Assembly (NCBI RefSeq): GCF_004363305.1
Contig: NZ_SNZA01000002.1
Location: forward strand, 62,001-126,000
DNA length: 64,000 bases
Direction of reading: 5' to 3'
From: Marinomonas communis
GTDB lineage: Bacteria > Pseudomonadota > Gammaproteobacteria > Pseudomonadales > Marinomonadaceae
The notes under the pieces were generated by a model. That model saw only the letters and a list, made by a program, of their open reading frames with translations, searched no databases and had not been told where the DNA came from. A program made the translations under genes and the position numbers. Positions within the stretch are counted from its first letter, which is position 1, and each line of letters starts with the position of its first letter. Shown here one piece after another: positions 17,863 to 26,287 of the stretch.

Positions 17863-18534
17863 ATGACGCAAGACGAATTAAAAAAAGCAGTCGCTGAAGC
17901 CGCAGTAGAATACATTCTTCCACTGCTAGAAGAAGACACTATTGTCGGTGTAGGTACCGGTTCAACAGCGAACATGTTCATTGATGAATTGGCAAAGCAC
18001 AAACAACTATTTGATGGCACGGTAGCGAGCTCAGAAGCTTCTGCAGAACGTCTAAAAGGTCACGGCATTCCTGTGTATGACCTAAACTCTGTGGACTCAA
18101 TCCGTGTGTATGTAGACGGTGCGGATGAATCAAACGACCACCTTCACCTAATCAAAGGTGGCGGTGCGGCACTCACACGCGAGAAGATCGTTGCAGCCGT
18201 TTCAGAAGAATTCGTTTGTATCGCAGATGAGTCAAAATTAGTGAAAGTGCTAGGCGACTTCCCTCTTCCAGTGGAAGTGATCCCAATGGCACGTAGCTAT
18301 GTGGCACGTGAATTGGTAAAACTTGGCGGTGACCCAGTGTACCGTGAAGGTGTGGTAACTGATAACGGCAACCATATCCTAGACGTGTACAACCTAGAAA
18401 TCTTGGACGCTGTGAAGCTAGAAAGCCAAATCAACGAAATCGTTGGCGTGGTGACAAACGGTCTATTCGCAGCTCGCCCAGCTAACGTTCTATTGCTTGG
18501 CACTCAGTCTGGTGTGAAAACACTTAAGGCTTAA
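17863..18534 (+). CDS. rpiA: ribose-5-phosphate isomerase A
   Basis: RpiA interconverts ribose-5-phosphate and ribulose-5-phosphate in the pentose phosphate pathway. The 223-residue product carries [12 protein letters not shown] near residue 28, [20 protein letters not shown] near 80-100 (catalytic Asp/Glu and Lys), LTREKIVA, and the C-terminal [20 protein letters not shown]. Length fits E. coli RpiA (219). The gene is divergent from ilvA and is followed by a long inverted repeat rather than a classic terminator. Confidence 0.97.
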   Translation: MTQDELKKAVAEAAVEYILPLLEEDTIVGVGTGSTANMFIDELAKHKQLFDGTVASSEASAERLKGHGIPVYDLNSVDSIRVYVDGADESNDHLHLIKGGGAALTREKIVAAVSEEFVCIADESKLVKVLGDFPLPVEVIPMARSYVARELVKLGGDPVYREGVVTDNGNHILDVYNLEILDAVKLESQINEIVGVVTNGLFAARPANVLLLGTQSGVKTLKA

Positions 18535-18540
18535 GAAGAT

Positions 18541-18609
18541 AGAGCCCAGTCTCATTTTTCAGCGACTCTTAGCACTTGCGCGTAGAGAGAAAAATAATGG
18601 CTGGGCTCT
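18541..18609. repeat. long-range inverted repeat after rpiA
   Basis: agagcccag (18541-18549) is the exact complement of ctgggctct (18601-18609), with further partial pairing inside (cattttt against aaaaat). It starts six bases after the rpiA stop. No T-run directly follows the right arm, so termination is uncertain. Confidence 0.45.
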
Positions 18610-18640
18610 AGCTATCTAAACCACAAGCAGAGCTAAAACA

Positions 18641-19600
18641 CTAGAACCAGCGACTCTTGCGCATTAGCACGTATTGGCCAATACCCATAAATACCAATAC
18701 GCCGACAAACAGCCAGAATGCTGCACCATTCTCCACGCCAGGCATACCGCCGATATTGATACCAAATAAGCCAGTTAAGAAGCCCAACGGCATAAAGATA
18801 CCGGACAGGATCGACAGCACGTACATGCGGGCGTTCATCTTCTCTGCTTGATGGTTGGCAAACTCTTCTTGCATCAGTAAGCAACGCTCGCGTAATGACT
18901 CCAAGGCTTCAACATAACGAGTAATGTCGTTGGCAGCTTCCTGAATATCAGCCATCTGCTCTTTGGTTACCCAAGATTGAAGCTCTACCGCCAGACGGCT
19001 AATGGCTTCTTTTTGTGGCACCAAGAAACGGCGTAAACGAACCGTCTGCAAGCGGCGATCCACTAGGATGGTACGTTGCTCAGGCAATACCTGCTCGCTC
19101 ATTTCCTCTTCAAGCTCACCCAATGTGTCTTCTAGACCATCGATAACCCCCGCCATACGAGCGGTCAGCGTATGTGTTAAGGTCGCAACAAGCTCGGCAA
19201 TGTTTTCCGGGCCTTCGCCTTTTTCAAGGTTATTCACTTGTTCCACAACAGACAGCAAGCGACGACGACGCGTTGAAACAATAAAGTGCGGCGTGGCCCA
19301 CAAGCGCAAGGACACCATATCTGAAGGATCTGAGTCTGGGTTTAAATTGACGCCACGCAGGGTGATCAATACACCTTGTCCCATTTTGACCGTACGTGGA
19401 CGAGTTTCGTCAGCAAACAATGCATCCACCACGGCTTCAGGGATATCCGCCATGTTATCCAGCCAATCTCGACCATCATCTTTGGAGCAGTCGATGTGTA
19501 CCCAATGGGCACCACTTTCAGGCAAAGCCGTCGGCAATTGCGTTTCACGGGAAGCGCCACCTTGACCGTCAAATTTTAAGTAGTGCAGTAAGTAATCCAT
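18641..19600 (-). CDS. zntB: CorA-superfamily zinc transporter, ZntB-like
   Basis: The 319-residue product has the CorA/ZntB layout: a large cytosolic N-terminal domain rich in alpha/beta and long helices (LVATLTHTLTARMAGVIDGL, QTVRLRRFLVPQKEAISRLA), then two C-terminal membrane segments. The pore signature reads GINIGGMPG near residue 279, where CorA has GMN; GIN/GVN variants mark ZntB-type transporters. The tail ends YVLMRKSRWF, a typical positive end. ZntB moves zinc across the inner membrane, proposed to be proton-coupled import. A 9-base perfect palindrome lies in the leader (19622-19643). Exact ion and direction are inferred from the family. Confidence 0.85.
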   Translation of the reverse strand: MDYLLHYLKFDGQGGASRETQLPTALPESGAHWVHIDCSKDDGRDWLDNMADIPEAVVDALFADETRPRTVKMGQGVLITLRGVNLNPDSDPSDMVSLRLWATPHFIVSTRRRRLLSVVEQVNNLEKGEGPENIAELVATLTHTLTARMAGVIDGLEDTLGELEEEMSEQVLPEQRTILVDRRLQTVRLRRFLVPQKEAISRLAVELQSWVTKEQMADIQEAANDITRYVEALESLRERCLLMQEEFANHQAEKMNARMYVLSILSGIFMPLGFLTGLFGINIGGMPGVENGAAFWLFVGVLVFMGIGQYVLMRKSRWF

Positions 19601-19621
19601 AGTGTTCTCTTCTCTTTTGCA

Positions 19622-19643
19622 ATGAGTTGAGCCATCAACTCAT
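19622..19643. promoter_or_regulatory. palindrome in the zntB leader
   Basis: ATGAGTTGA (19622-19630) and TCAACTCAT (19635-19643) form a perfect 9-base inverted repeat around four bases, 22 to 43 bases above the zntB start. It could be an operator or an mRNA hairpin. Confidence 0.4.
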
Positions 19644-19724
19644 ATTTATTGGCATTGTAGGCTGACGTGGAACTGAGCGGGTGGCATAATTTCCCAAGAC
19701 GAATAAATAAAAAGGACCCTTGCC

Positions 19725-20684
19725 ATGCAAAGCTTATCTCAGTTCCTTGCGTCCGATGCCTCTAGCGCATCATTGCAGGAAGTACTGTTAGTCACAACCC
19801 AAACTTGTATCGATATCTCCAGCGCACTGAAAAAAGGTTCGCTAGCCGGCATCCTAGGAATGGCTGGTAACGAGAACGTTCAAGGGGAAGAACAAAAGAA
19901 ACTGGATGTGATCTCTAACAACATGCTTAAAAGTGCTTTGCTGGCCTCTCCTGCGGTACGCGCTATTGCGTCCGAAGAAGAGGACGACATCGTCCCTGCC
20001 AACACTGATGGCGAATATTTGATTGCCTTTGATCCACTGGATGGCTCTTCAAACATCGACATTAACTCAATGGTAGGAACCATTTTCTCCATCTACCATC
20101 AGGTAGGTAGTGAGCCTGCAACGGAAGCAGACTTCCTACAGCCAGGTAAAAACCAAGTCGCGGCAGGCTATGTGCTTTATGGTCCATCGACGATGTTGGT
20201 GTTCACAACTGGTAACGGTGTGAACATGTTTACTTTGGATGTGGAGCAAGGCGAATTTATTCTAACTCGTGAAAACGTAAAAGTGGACAACGAGACGCAA
20301 GAGTTCGCGATTAATATGTCTAATCAACGCTTCTGGTCAGAAGCGATGCAAAATTACGTGAATGACTTGGTTGCAGGCAAAGACGGCCCACGCGCTAAGA
20401 ACTTCAATATGCGTTGGGTAGCGGCTATGGTGGGTGATGTTCACCGTATCCTTTGTCGTGGCGGTATCTTTATTTACCCTTGGGATAAGAAAGATCCAAA
20501 CAAGCCTGGCAAGCTGCGTTTGATGTACGAAGCTAACCCTATGGGTATGCTACTTGAACAAGCTGGCGGTAAAGCTTTCACCCATACGGATCGTATTTTG
20601 GACATTCAACCAGAAGGTATTCACCAACGCGTTGCAGTGGTCCTAGGTGCTGCAAACGAAGTGGATAAGTGTTTAAGTTATTAA
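19725..20684 (+). CDS. fbp: class I fructose-1,6-bisphosphatase
   Basis: Fbp hydrolyses fructose-1,6-bisphosphate to fructose-6-phosphate, the gluconeogenic step. The 319-residue product has the metal-binding ASEEEDDI and [20 protein letters not shown] motifs (about 85-125), the substrate loop [15 protein letters not shown], and the C-terminal [23 protein letters not shown]. Class I assignment is firm from the DPLDGSSN signature. It stands alone between a divergent zntB-like gene and a strong terminator. Confidence 0.97.
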   Translation: MQSLSQFLASDASSASLQEVLLVTTQTCIDISSALKKGSLAGILGMAGNENVQGEEQKKLDVISNNMLKSALLASPAVRAIASEEEDDIVPANTDGEYLIAFDPLDGSSNIDINSMVGTIFSIYHQVGSEPATEADFLQPGKNQVAAGYVLYGPSTMLVFTTGNGVNMFTLDVEQGEFILTRENVKVDNETQEFAINMSNQRFWSEAMQNYVNDLVAGKDGPRAKNFNMRWVAAMVGDVHRILCRGGIFIYPWDKKDPNKPGKLRLMYEANPMGMLLEQAGGKAFTHTDRILDIQPEGIHQRVAVVLGAANEVDKCLSY

Positions 20685-20702
20685 CACTAACTTTGGAATA
20701 GC

Positions 20703-20731
20703 AAAAGACCGACTAATTTAGTCGGTCTTTT
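20703..20731. terminator. terminator between fbp and a small unknown gene
   Basis: A 13-base perfect stem, aaaagaccgacta (20703-20715) with 20719-20731, around a three-base loop has T-runs on both strands; the flanking genes converge. Confidence 0.85.
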
Positions 20732-20761
20732 TCGTTCAAAACAATGAACCTTATCCATGGA

Positions 20762-21079
20762 TCAATCTGGCGCAGCACCGGATAAGAAGATTTGTACTTG
20801 CTGGTGTTTATCACCCCAAATATGGGACTTCACATCTTGTAGGAATTTCTGAGCTTCGTTTAAAGTCACAATGCCGCCCATTAGCTCGACACCAATCCCT
20901 TCTTGAGTGAAAAAGAAGCGCCAATTATGGCCATCGACTCTTACCTCACCTTCTCCATTAACATAAGACACTTGCTCAAAACGGTAATCCGTTGGCACAA
21001 AGCACGCCAACTCTTGGCCCGCTTCACCGTAATTCATATCCGGAACATACCCTTGGCGATCGACTAATCCGAATTTCAT
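20762..21079 (-). CDS. hypothetical protein, 105 residues
   Basis: I do not recognise the family. The protein is soluble and without signal peptide or membrane segment, with a mixed beta pattern (YRFEQVSYVNGEGEVRVDGH, WRFFFTQEGIGVELMGGI) and a C-terminal helix (LNEAQKFLQDVKSHIWG). A good ribosome binding site (AGGAG, six bases before ATG) and a terminator downstream support expression as a single gene. Neighbours are fbp and ilvE, which give no functional hint. Confidence 0.65.
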   Translation of the reverse strand: MKFGLVDRQGYVPDMNYGEAGQELACFVPTDYRFEQVSYVNGEGEVRVDGHNWRFFFTQEGIGVELMGGIVTLNEAQKFLQDVKSHIWGDKHQQVQIFLSGAAPD

Positions 21080-21344
21080 ACTGCGCTCCTGTTGTTGTTT
21101 TCTTCAGCATAGTCAGATCCCCAGAGTTTTGCTGAACTTTTGCATCAGGAGCTGACATAACCCCAACATCAGCTAGTTATGTGAACAATTAGTCGTAGTG
21201 CACAGGTTATTCTTCGAAACTCGCTTTCTTAGCGGGCTATTCTGTTTTAGTATTTTGCAATTAAGTCTTGGACATCCATTCAAATCGCCTGGCCAAACTT
21301 AATCGCACACATTTTTTCGCAATTTCATTCAGTAGGAAATCATA

Positions 21345-22343
21345 ATGGCGGCTTTTGGTAGCGTGTTTATGCCGAAAATGGCATTAGCAACATTCGAAAA
21401 CAATCAATGGTCTGAATCCCAGATCGTTGCTTCTGACAGCATCTCTCTACACCCAGGTGCACACGTTTTGCATTACTCAAGCACTTGTTTTGAAGGCTTG
21501 AAAGCATTCCGTCACGAAGACGGCAGCGTGCACGTCTTTCGAATGGACCAAAACGTCGAGCGTTTCGCACAGAGCAGCCGCTTGTTGTCACTTCCAGAAG
21601 TGAATAAAGAGCAACTGACGCAGATGATTTCTGACATCGTTGCAGAGTATGCAGCAGACGTACCAACGCCTCCGGGCTCTATGTACATCCGTCCAACACA
21701 CATTGGTACCGAAGCAGCCGTCGGTAAAGCCGCAGCGCCTTCTGATTCATCTTTGATGTATGTTCTATTATCTCCAGTAGGTGATTACTTCGCTGGCGGA
21801 GCACGCGCGCTTCGTTTACTACTAGACGAAACGGGCCAACGTTGTGCACCGCATATGGGTATGATCAAGAGCGGTGGTAACTACGCAAGTGCCCTAGCTC
21901 CTACGCTCGAAGCCAAAGAGAAGTTCCAAGCAGACCAAGTATTGTTCTGTCCGAACGGCTACATCACTGAAACAGGCGCGGCTAACTTTCTCATCGTTGA
22001 TGGCAACGAAATCATCACCAAAGCGTTGGATTCAAGCTTCCTACACGGTGTAACACGTTCAAGTATCCTACAGATTGCGAAAGATCTAGGTATGACGGTT
22101 TCCGAACGTGAAGTATCAGTAGAGGAACTTCTAGAGCGTGCTAAGAAACCAGGCGTTGAAGCCATGCTTTCTGGCACCGCAGCGGTTCTGACTTCTGTTG
22201 GCACTTTGATCCACAATGGTGAAGACATCCAAGTAGGCAATGGTGAAGTGGGCCCTATGGCACAAAAACTTCGCCAAGCGCTGAATGATATTCAATGGGG
22301 CAAAGCACCGGACACTCACGGTTGGTTGACTAAGATCGCTTAA
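21345..22343 (+). CDS. ilvE: branched-chain amino acid aminotransferase
   Basis: IlvE is the PLP-dependent transaminase for the last step of isoleucine, leucine and valine synthesis and their first catabolic step. The 332-residue product shows HVLHYSSTCFEGLKAFRHED, YIRPTHIGTE, the PLP lysine in GMIKSGGNYASAL near residue 180, ITETGAANFLIVDG and LHGVTRSSILQIAKD. This pattern is of the longer fold-type IV branch (with the SGGNYA signature) found in many proteobacteria. The ATG at 21345 follows aggaaatcata, a good ribosome binding site. It is a monocistronic gene ended by a strong terminator. Confidence 0.92.
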   Translation: MAAFGSVFMPKMALATFENNQWSESQIVASDSISLHPGAHVLHYSSTCFEGLKAFRHEDGSVHVFRMDQNVERFAQSSRLLSLPEVNKEQLTQMISDIVAEYAADVPTPPGSMYIRPTHIGTEAAVGKAAAPSDSSLMYVLLSPVGDYFAGGARALRLLLDETGQRCAPHMGMIKSGGNYASALAPTLEAKEKFQADQVLFCPNGYITETGAANFLIVDGNEIITKALDSSFLHGVTRSSILQIAKDLGMTVSEREVSVEELLERAKKPGVEAMLSGTAAVLTSVGTLIHNGEDIQVGNGEVGPMAQKLRQALNDIQWGKAPDTHGWLTKIA

Positions 22344-22365
22344 TATCGATCATTCATTGACCGGC

Positions 22366-22400
22366 AAAAAGCCAGCGCCTGATTCAGTCGCTGGCTTTTT
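22366..22400 (+). terminator. terminator of ilvE
   Basis: A 12-base perfect stem, aaaaagccagcg (22366-22377) with cgctggcttttt (22389-22400), ends in a T-run on the plus strand. Confidence 0.85.
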
Positions 22401-22489
22401 TGTTTGCACACAGTCTCCTTTTTCGAGCCTTGAGGTTATCGCTTGAGCGCCATATAACCTATGTAGGCAAAATAATTAAGGAGTCTATG

Positions 22490-23323
22490 ATGAGTTCTGA
22501 AAACGAATACACACCTGATAAAGTTTGGAAATGGGATGCTGAAAAGACCCAACAATGGTCAAAAACCAATCGCCCTTACGCTGGTGCAACCCATGAAAAA
22601 GAGCTGCCACAAGGTGAGCACCCGCTGCAATTGCACTCCCTTGCTACCCCAAATGGACAAAAGGTCACCATCCTTTTAGAAGAACTATTGGCCCTTGGTA
22701 TTAATGAGGCTGAATACGATGCCTACATGATCAATATCGGTGAAGGCCAGCAATTTTCATCCGGCTTTGTTGAGATCAACCCGAACTCCAAAATTCCTGC
22801 CATGGTTGACACCAGCGTGAACCCACCGCTGCGACTGTTTGAATCCGGCTCTATCCTGCAATACTTAGCAGAAAAGCACGATGTGTTTATTCCTAAGGAT
22901 ATCAAAGCTAAAACCGAGTGCCGAAATTGGTTGATGTGGCAAATGGGCTCTGCGCCATTCTTAGGTGGCGGTTTCGGTCACTTCTATGTGTACGCACCGT
23001 TTAAGCAAGAGTACCCAATCGAACGCTACACCATGGAGGCTAAACGCCAACTAGATGTGCTAAATAAACACTTAGCGGAAAATAAATACATGGCAGGCGA
23101 CGAATACTCAATTGCCGATATGGCCATTTGGCCTTGGTATGGCAAGTTAGTGTTGGGCGACCTTTACGGTGCGGCTGAATTCCTAGACGTTGGCGAATAC
23201 CAATACGTACAGCGCTGGGCAAAAATGATTGCCGAACGCCCTGCTGTTAAACGGGGCATACGAGTCAACCATTGGGGAGAAAACGGCATCAAGGAGCGCC
23301 ATAGCGCAGCAGACTTGGACTAG
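22490..23323 (+). CDS. yghU: YghU-like glutathione transferase / disulfide-bond oxidoreductase
   Basis: The 277-residue product closely follows E. coli YghU: NRPYAGATHEKELPQGEHPL, LHSLATPNGQKVTILLEELL, FSSGFVEINPNSKIPAMVD, FESGSILQYLAEK and a C-terminal helical domain with FLGGGFGHFYVYAPF and YSIADMAIWPWYGKL. YghU-type GSTs bind two glutathiones and reduce disulfides and organic peroxides. The ATG at 22490 stands six bases after AAGGAG; another ATG at 22487 is only three bases away from it. It lies alone between terminators. Confidence 0.9.
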   Translation: MSSENEYTPDKVWKWDAEKTQQWSKTNRPYAGATHEKELPQGEHPLQLHSLATPNGQKVTILLEELLALGINEAEYDAYMINIGEGQQFSSGFVEINPNSKIPAMVDTSVNPPLRLFESGSILQYLAEKHDVFIPKDIKAKTECRNWLMWQMGSAPFLGGGFGHFYVYAPFKQEYPIERYTMEAKRQLDVLNKHLAENKYMAGDEYSIADMAIWPWYGKLVLGDLYGAAEFLDVGEYQYVQRWAKMIAERPAVKRGIRVNHWGENGIKERHSAADLD

Positions 23324-23374
23324 CCGCCACACATAGTTGATCAAATCAACTAGTGTAAAGTTACGTAAAGAGCC

Positions 23375-23401
23375 TAAACCCTCCTGAAGAACTGTCGATA
23401 A
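23375..23401 (+). promoter_or_regulatory. candidate sigma-28 (FliA) promoter of the FlxA-like gene
   Basis: TAAACCCT (23375-23382), an 11-base spacer and GTCGATAA (23394-23401) resemble the FliA consensus TAAAGTTT-N11-GCCGATAA, with seven of eight matches at -10 and the TAAA core at -35. The E. coli flxA gene is a known FliA target, so context agrees. Confidence 0.55.
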
Positions 23402-23447
23402 TTAGATGAATCGCAGTCATTGTCGCTGCCGTCTTTTCTTCAGGAGG
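23380..23447 (+). repeat. inverted repeat covering the ribosome binding site of the FlxA-like gene
   Basis: cctcctgaagaa (23380-23391) is exactly complementary to ttcttcaggagg (23436-23447), which contains the Shine-Dalgarno of the gene starting at 23454. If both arms are transcribed the site would be sequestered. If transcription starts from the sigma-28 candidate, the left arm is not in the mRNA. Confidence 0.6.
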
Positions 23448-23453
23448 TTATTC

Positions 23454-23807
23454 ATGAGTAGCATTTCAATGGATTTGAGCAGTATTGCCCAACAAAGCAG
23501 CCGCTCAACACAAACTTCATCCACCTCATCTAGAATTGAAGCTCTCGAAGAAAAAGTCAAAACGCTTCAAGAAGAGCTCACTGATATCACTACCAGCACC
23601 GACAAGACCGAAGAAGATACCGAGCAAGCTGAGCTACTACAGCAACAGATCCAAATGCTGCAACAACAAATTGCTCAGCTGCAAATGCAAGAAGCTAAAA
23701 AAGCCCAACAAGAGGAAGCCAAAGAGGCCTCCAAAGACAGTGACGAATCAACTACCGAGAAAGATCCAGAAGATCCATTAGGACAAACATTGGATACTTA
23801 CGCGTAG
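23454..23807 (+). CDS. FlxA-like coiled-coil protein
   Basis: The 117-residue product is low-complexity and coiled-coil: a Ser/Thr/Gln-rich start (MDLSSIAQQSSRSTQTSS), helices with heptads (RIEALEEKVKTLQEELTDI, EQAELLQQQIQMLQQQIAQL) and an acidic tail. This is the FlxA-like family, proteins of unknown molecular role that in enterobacteria are expressed with late flagellar genes. The ATG at 23454 follows a perfect AGGAGG; an in-frame ATG at 23406 lacks one. A sigma-28-like promoter lies upstream. No other flagellar gene is in the window, though a chemoreceptor is 3 kb away. Confidence 0.75.
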   Translation: MSSISMDLSSIAQQSSRSTQTSSTSSRIEALEEKVKTLQEELTDITTSTDKTEEDTEQAELLQQQIQMLQQQIAQLQMQEAKKAQQEEAKEASKDSDESTTEKDPEDPLGQTLDTYA

Positions 23808-23812
23808 TGCCT

Positions 23813-24325
23813 TTAAGGTAGCCACAGATCCCCAAAACGGTCTCTATGGCAAAGGTATACCCTCACTTCAAACTCAAGCTGATGATAATCTGGCGCCATA
23901 TGCTGGCAGAGTTTATAAAACGCTTTGTTGTGCTCTTTTTCTCGAAGATGTGCCAGCTCATGAGCCACAATCATGCGCAAAAAAGGTTCCGGCACATGGC
24001 GAAACAATGCTGCGACTCGTATTTCATTTTTCGCTTTCAGCTTTTTGCCCTGCACTCTGGATACAAAAGTATGCAGCCCTAAAGCATTATGAATCACGTG
24101 CAGCTTATCGTCGTAAAGCACCTTATTAATCGGGGCGGCGCTGCGCATGTATTCACGCTTCAGTTCTTGCACAAACTGATAAAGCGTTTTTTCACTACTC
24201 AAACTGTGTGGCGACGGGTACTTATTCAAGAGCCAAGCAGCGGTCTTTTCCGCGTCCAGCATACTTTGTACTTGCGCTTGCAAATCTGCGCTGTAATGAC
24301 CTAAATATTGTTTGATTTCTGACAA
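23813..24325 (-). CDS. YgjP-like (DUF45) metallopeptidase-fold protein
   Basis: The 170-residue product carries the zinc signature HELAHLREKEHNKAFYKLCQ near residues 121-140: HExxH plus the third ligand His, as in YgjP/DUF45 and WLM-type proteins. YgjP proteins are annotated as M48-type metallopeptidases; a nucleotide-pyrophosphatase activity has also been suggested for the family. There is no signal peptide, so it acts in the cytosol. The best start is a TTG at 24325 after a weak aagagag; no ATG fits before residue 22. It converges with the FlxA-like gene, six bases apart, with no terminator between. Confidence 0.75.
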   Translation of the reverse strand: MSEIKQYLGHYSADLQAQVQSMLDAEKTAAWLLNKYPSPHSLSSEKTLYQFVQELKREYMRSAAPINKVLYDDKLHVIHNALGLHTFVSRVQGKKLKAKNEIRVAALFRHVPEPFLRMIVAHELAHLREKEHNKAFYKLCQHMAPDYHQLEFEVRVYLCHRDRFGDLWLP

Positions 24326-24535
24326 AAAACTCTCTTCTTATCCATTGCTAAGCATTGATTGATGGCCCCCTAACGATGCCGCGCCTCATTCGAGATTGCA
24401 AACTTAGCTTAAGCAATTTTCAAATAGTTAGGGGAATTAAGATCAAACCGAGTAACTTCCCACACACCTATCGGGCATGCAAGTTGGCTGTGATAATTTC
24501 AAATGATTCCCAATGACACGCCAACGAGGTTGCTA

Positions 24536-25291
24536 ATGAGATCCCTTATTTTTCCATCCATCATTGCGGTATCAATCGCCGCGCCTCTCGCCTTCGCCGA
24601 CACCGATGTCGACCTAGATAGCAACAAGGACAAATGGTCTGGCTCTGCTGAACTGGGCTTTGTATCCACCTCTGGCAACAGCGATACAAACAATATCAAT
24701 GGTCGCCTAGGACTAACACAAGAATCGATTCAATGGCGTACTGATTACAGCTTGAGCTCGCTATATAGCAGCTCAGACAGCGATACCACAGCTGAGAAAT
24801 ACGCTGGTAGCCTACAAAGTAACTATAAGTTTGATACCGAACAGTTTTGGTTTGTTCGTGGCGCGTATGAGAAAGATCGCTTCTCGGGCTACCGAAGCAA
24901 AAGCTCCGTTTCAACAGGTTATGGTAACCGCTTTTGGCAAGCAAAAGATGGCTCGTATCTAGAAGCCTCTACTGGAGTAGGCTACCGCGACTTTGCTATT
25001 GATAAAGATGCGGCGGCAGATGGCGAGTCAGACCGAGGTACTTTTGTCCGTATTGCAGGCACTTTTGAGAAACACTTCACGGCAAACTCACTCTTTCGAC
25101 AGGAGCTGACCAGCGAGATCAGCACCAGCGGTGGCAATACCGTTAACGAGTCCGTATCAGCATTGCAAGCCAACATCGTCGACAATCTGGCGATGAAATT
25201 GGCTTACCGAGTTAAATACACATCGGATGTGCCATCAGATACCGATACGACCGACACCGAAACCACGGCATCGGTTCTGTATTCGTTCTAG
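24536..25291 (+). CDS. DUF481 outer-membrane beta-barrel protein
   Basis: The 251-residue product begins with a signal peptide (MRSLIFPSIIAVSIAAPLAF, cut before DTD), then GSAELGFVSTSGNSDTNNIN and alternating beta strands to a C-terminal Phe (SVLYSF), the pattern of an outer-membrane barrel inserted by BamA. DUF481 (YdiY-like) proteins are often salt- or acid-induced; their substrate is unknown. The start at 24536 has GAGG six bases ahead; the longer frame to 24503 would spoil the signal peptide. The terminator hairpin lies inside the 3' end of the facing gene. Confidence 0.85.
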   Translation: MRSLIFPSIIAVSIAAPLAFADTDVDLDSNKDKWSGSAELGFVSTSGNSDTNNINGRLGLTQESIQWRTDYSLSSLYSSSDSDTTAEKYAGSLQSNYKFDTEQFWFVRGAYEKDRFSGYRSKSSVSTGYGNRFWQAKDGSYLEASTGVGYRDFAIDKDAAADGESDRGTFVRIAGTFEKHFTANSLFRQELTSEISTSGGNTVNESVSALQANIVDNLAMKLAYRVKYTSDVPSDTDTTDTETTASVLYSF

Positions 25292-25297
25292 ATTTGG

Positions 25298-26179
25298 CTA
25301 AGATTGGCCTTGGTTACGTTTATCCAAGGCCTTTATCAATACTGACGTGTCTTGTCGCCCACGCCCCTCTTCAATCAACGCAACGTAATCTTGATCGACT
25401 CCTTGGGTGTGAGGTAATTCAATTCCCATTTTCTCCGCTTGCGCCAAGGCAATGCCTAAGTCCTTATGCATCCATTCAATGGCAAAGCCAAAATCAAATT
25501 CGTCTTTCGCCATAGTGGCACCACGGTTTTCCAATTGCCAAGAACCGGCTGCCCCATACTTCAGTGTTTCGACTAGTGTATCAATGTCGAGTCCGGCTTT
25601 TTGAGCAAAGCGAATGCCTTCAGATAGACCACTTAGTACACCACCAATCAGAATTTGGTTAACCATTTTCGCGAGCTGCCCTGCACCAATATCTCCCATA
25701 CGGGTATAAGCTTTCGCAAAACAGGTCAGCACAGAACTAGCACGCTCAATGTTCTCTTGAGCACCACCAATCATCACCGTCAGGACTCCGTTTTCTGCAC
25801 CCGCTTGCCCACCAGACACTGGGGCATCGAGAAAGGAGCAACCTTTCTCATGAATGGCTGCTGCCAATTCCTTTGCTACTTCAGCCGATGCTGTGGTGTG
25901 ATCGATAAACAGCGTCCCAGGACGAGCCGTTGATAAGGCGCCTTGCTCACCTAAATACAACTCACGCAGGTCATTATCATTACCCACGCAGGTTAGTACG
26001 ATGTCTGCGTCTTTCGCGGCCAATGCAGGCGTCTCTGCCATGCTACCTGAATATTGCTCCAACCAACGCTGTGCTTTACTTGCTGTACGGTTGTATACCA
26101 CAACCTCATGGCCAGCTTTACTTACATGACCTGCCATTGGGTAGCCCATTGTCCCTAGTCCCAAAAAACTGACTTTCAT
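25298..26179 (-). CDS. NAD(P)-dependent beta-hydroxyacid dehydrogenase (3-HIBADH / tartronate semialdehyde reductase family)
   Basis: The 293-residue product has the Rossmann motif GLGTMGYPMAGHVSKAGHEV at the N-terminus, substrate-binding DAPVSGGQAGAENG near residue 118, the catalytic Lys in AKMVNQILIGG near 168 and the C-terminal KDLGIALAQAEKMGIELP. Family members oxidise 3-hydroxyisobutyrate or reduce 2-hydroxy-3-oxopropionate (GarR, GlxR). Substrate cannot be decided here; there is no valine or glyoxylate cluster around. It follows the chemoreceptor gene on the same strand, but a terminator-like hairpin stands between. Confidence 0.85.
   Translation of the reverse strand: MKVSFLGLGTMGYPMAGHVSKAGHEVVVYNRTASKAQRWLEQYSGSMAETPALAAKDADIVLTCVGNDNDLRELYLGEQGALSTARPGTLFIDHTTASAEVAKELAAAIHEKGCSFLDAPVSGGQAGAENGVLTVMIGGAQENIERASSVLTCFAKAYTRMGDIGAGQLAKMVNQILIGGVLSGLSEGIRFAQKAGLDIDTLVETLKYGAAGSWQLENRGATMAKDEFDFGFAIEWMHKDLGIALAQAEKMGIELPHTQGVDQDYVALIEEGRGRQDTSVLIKALDKRNQGQS
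25306..25331 (+). terminator. weak terminator of the DUF481 gene, inside the facing gene
   Basis: ggccttgg (25306-25313) pairs with ccaaggcc (25324-25331), followed by tttat. It lies in the 3' coding end of the dehydrogenase on the opposite strand. Confidence 0.45.
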
Positions 26180-26243
26180 GCTGTCGCCCTCTCTTATTGT
26201 TGGTGGTGTATTTGGTTTATCAAAAATGTACTTGATGCCATAA

Positions 26244-26269
26244 AATAAACCCGCAAAAGCGGGTTTATT
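26244..26269. terminator. terminator after the chemoreceptor gene
   Basis: An 11-base perfect stem, aataaacccgc (26244-26254) with gcgggtttatt (26259-26269), around an aaaa loop lies just below the chemoreceptor stop; on the minus strand a TTT-rich tail follows. Confidence 0.65.
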
Positions 26270-26287
26270 GAACGACAGACTGCACGA

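Noticed and set aside
21155..21182. Dyad ACATAAC / GTTATGT upstream of ilvE.
   Set aside because: Arms of seven bases 14 apart, AT-rich; too weak to call an operator without comparative data.
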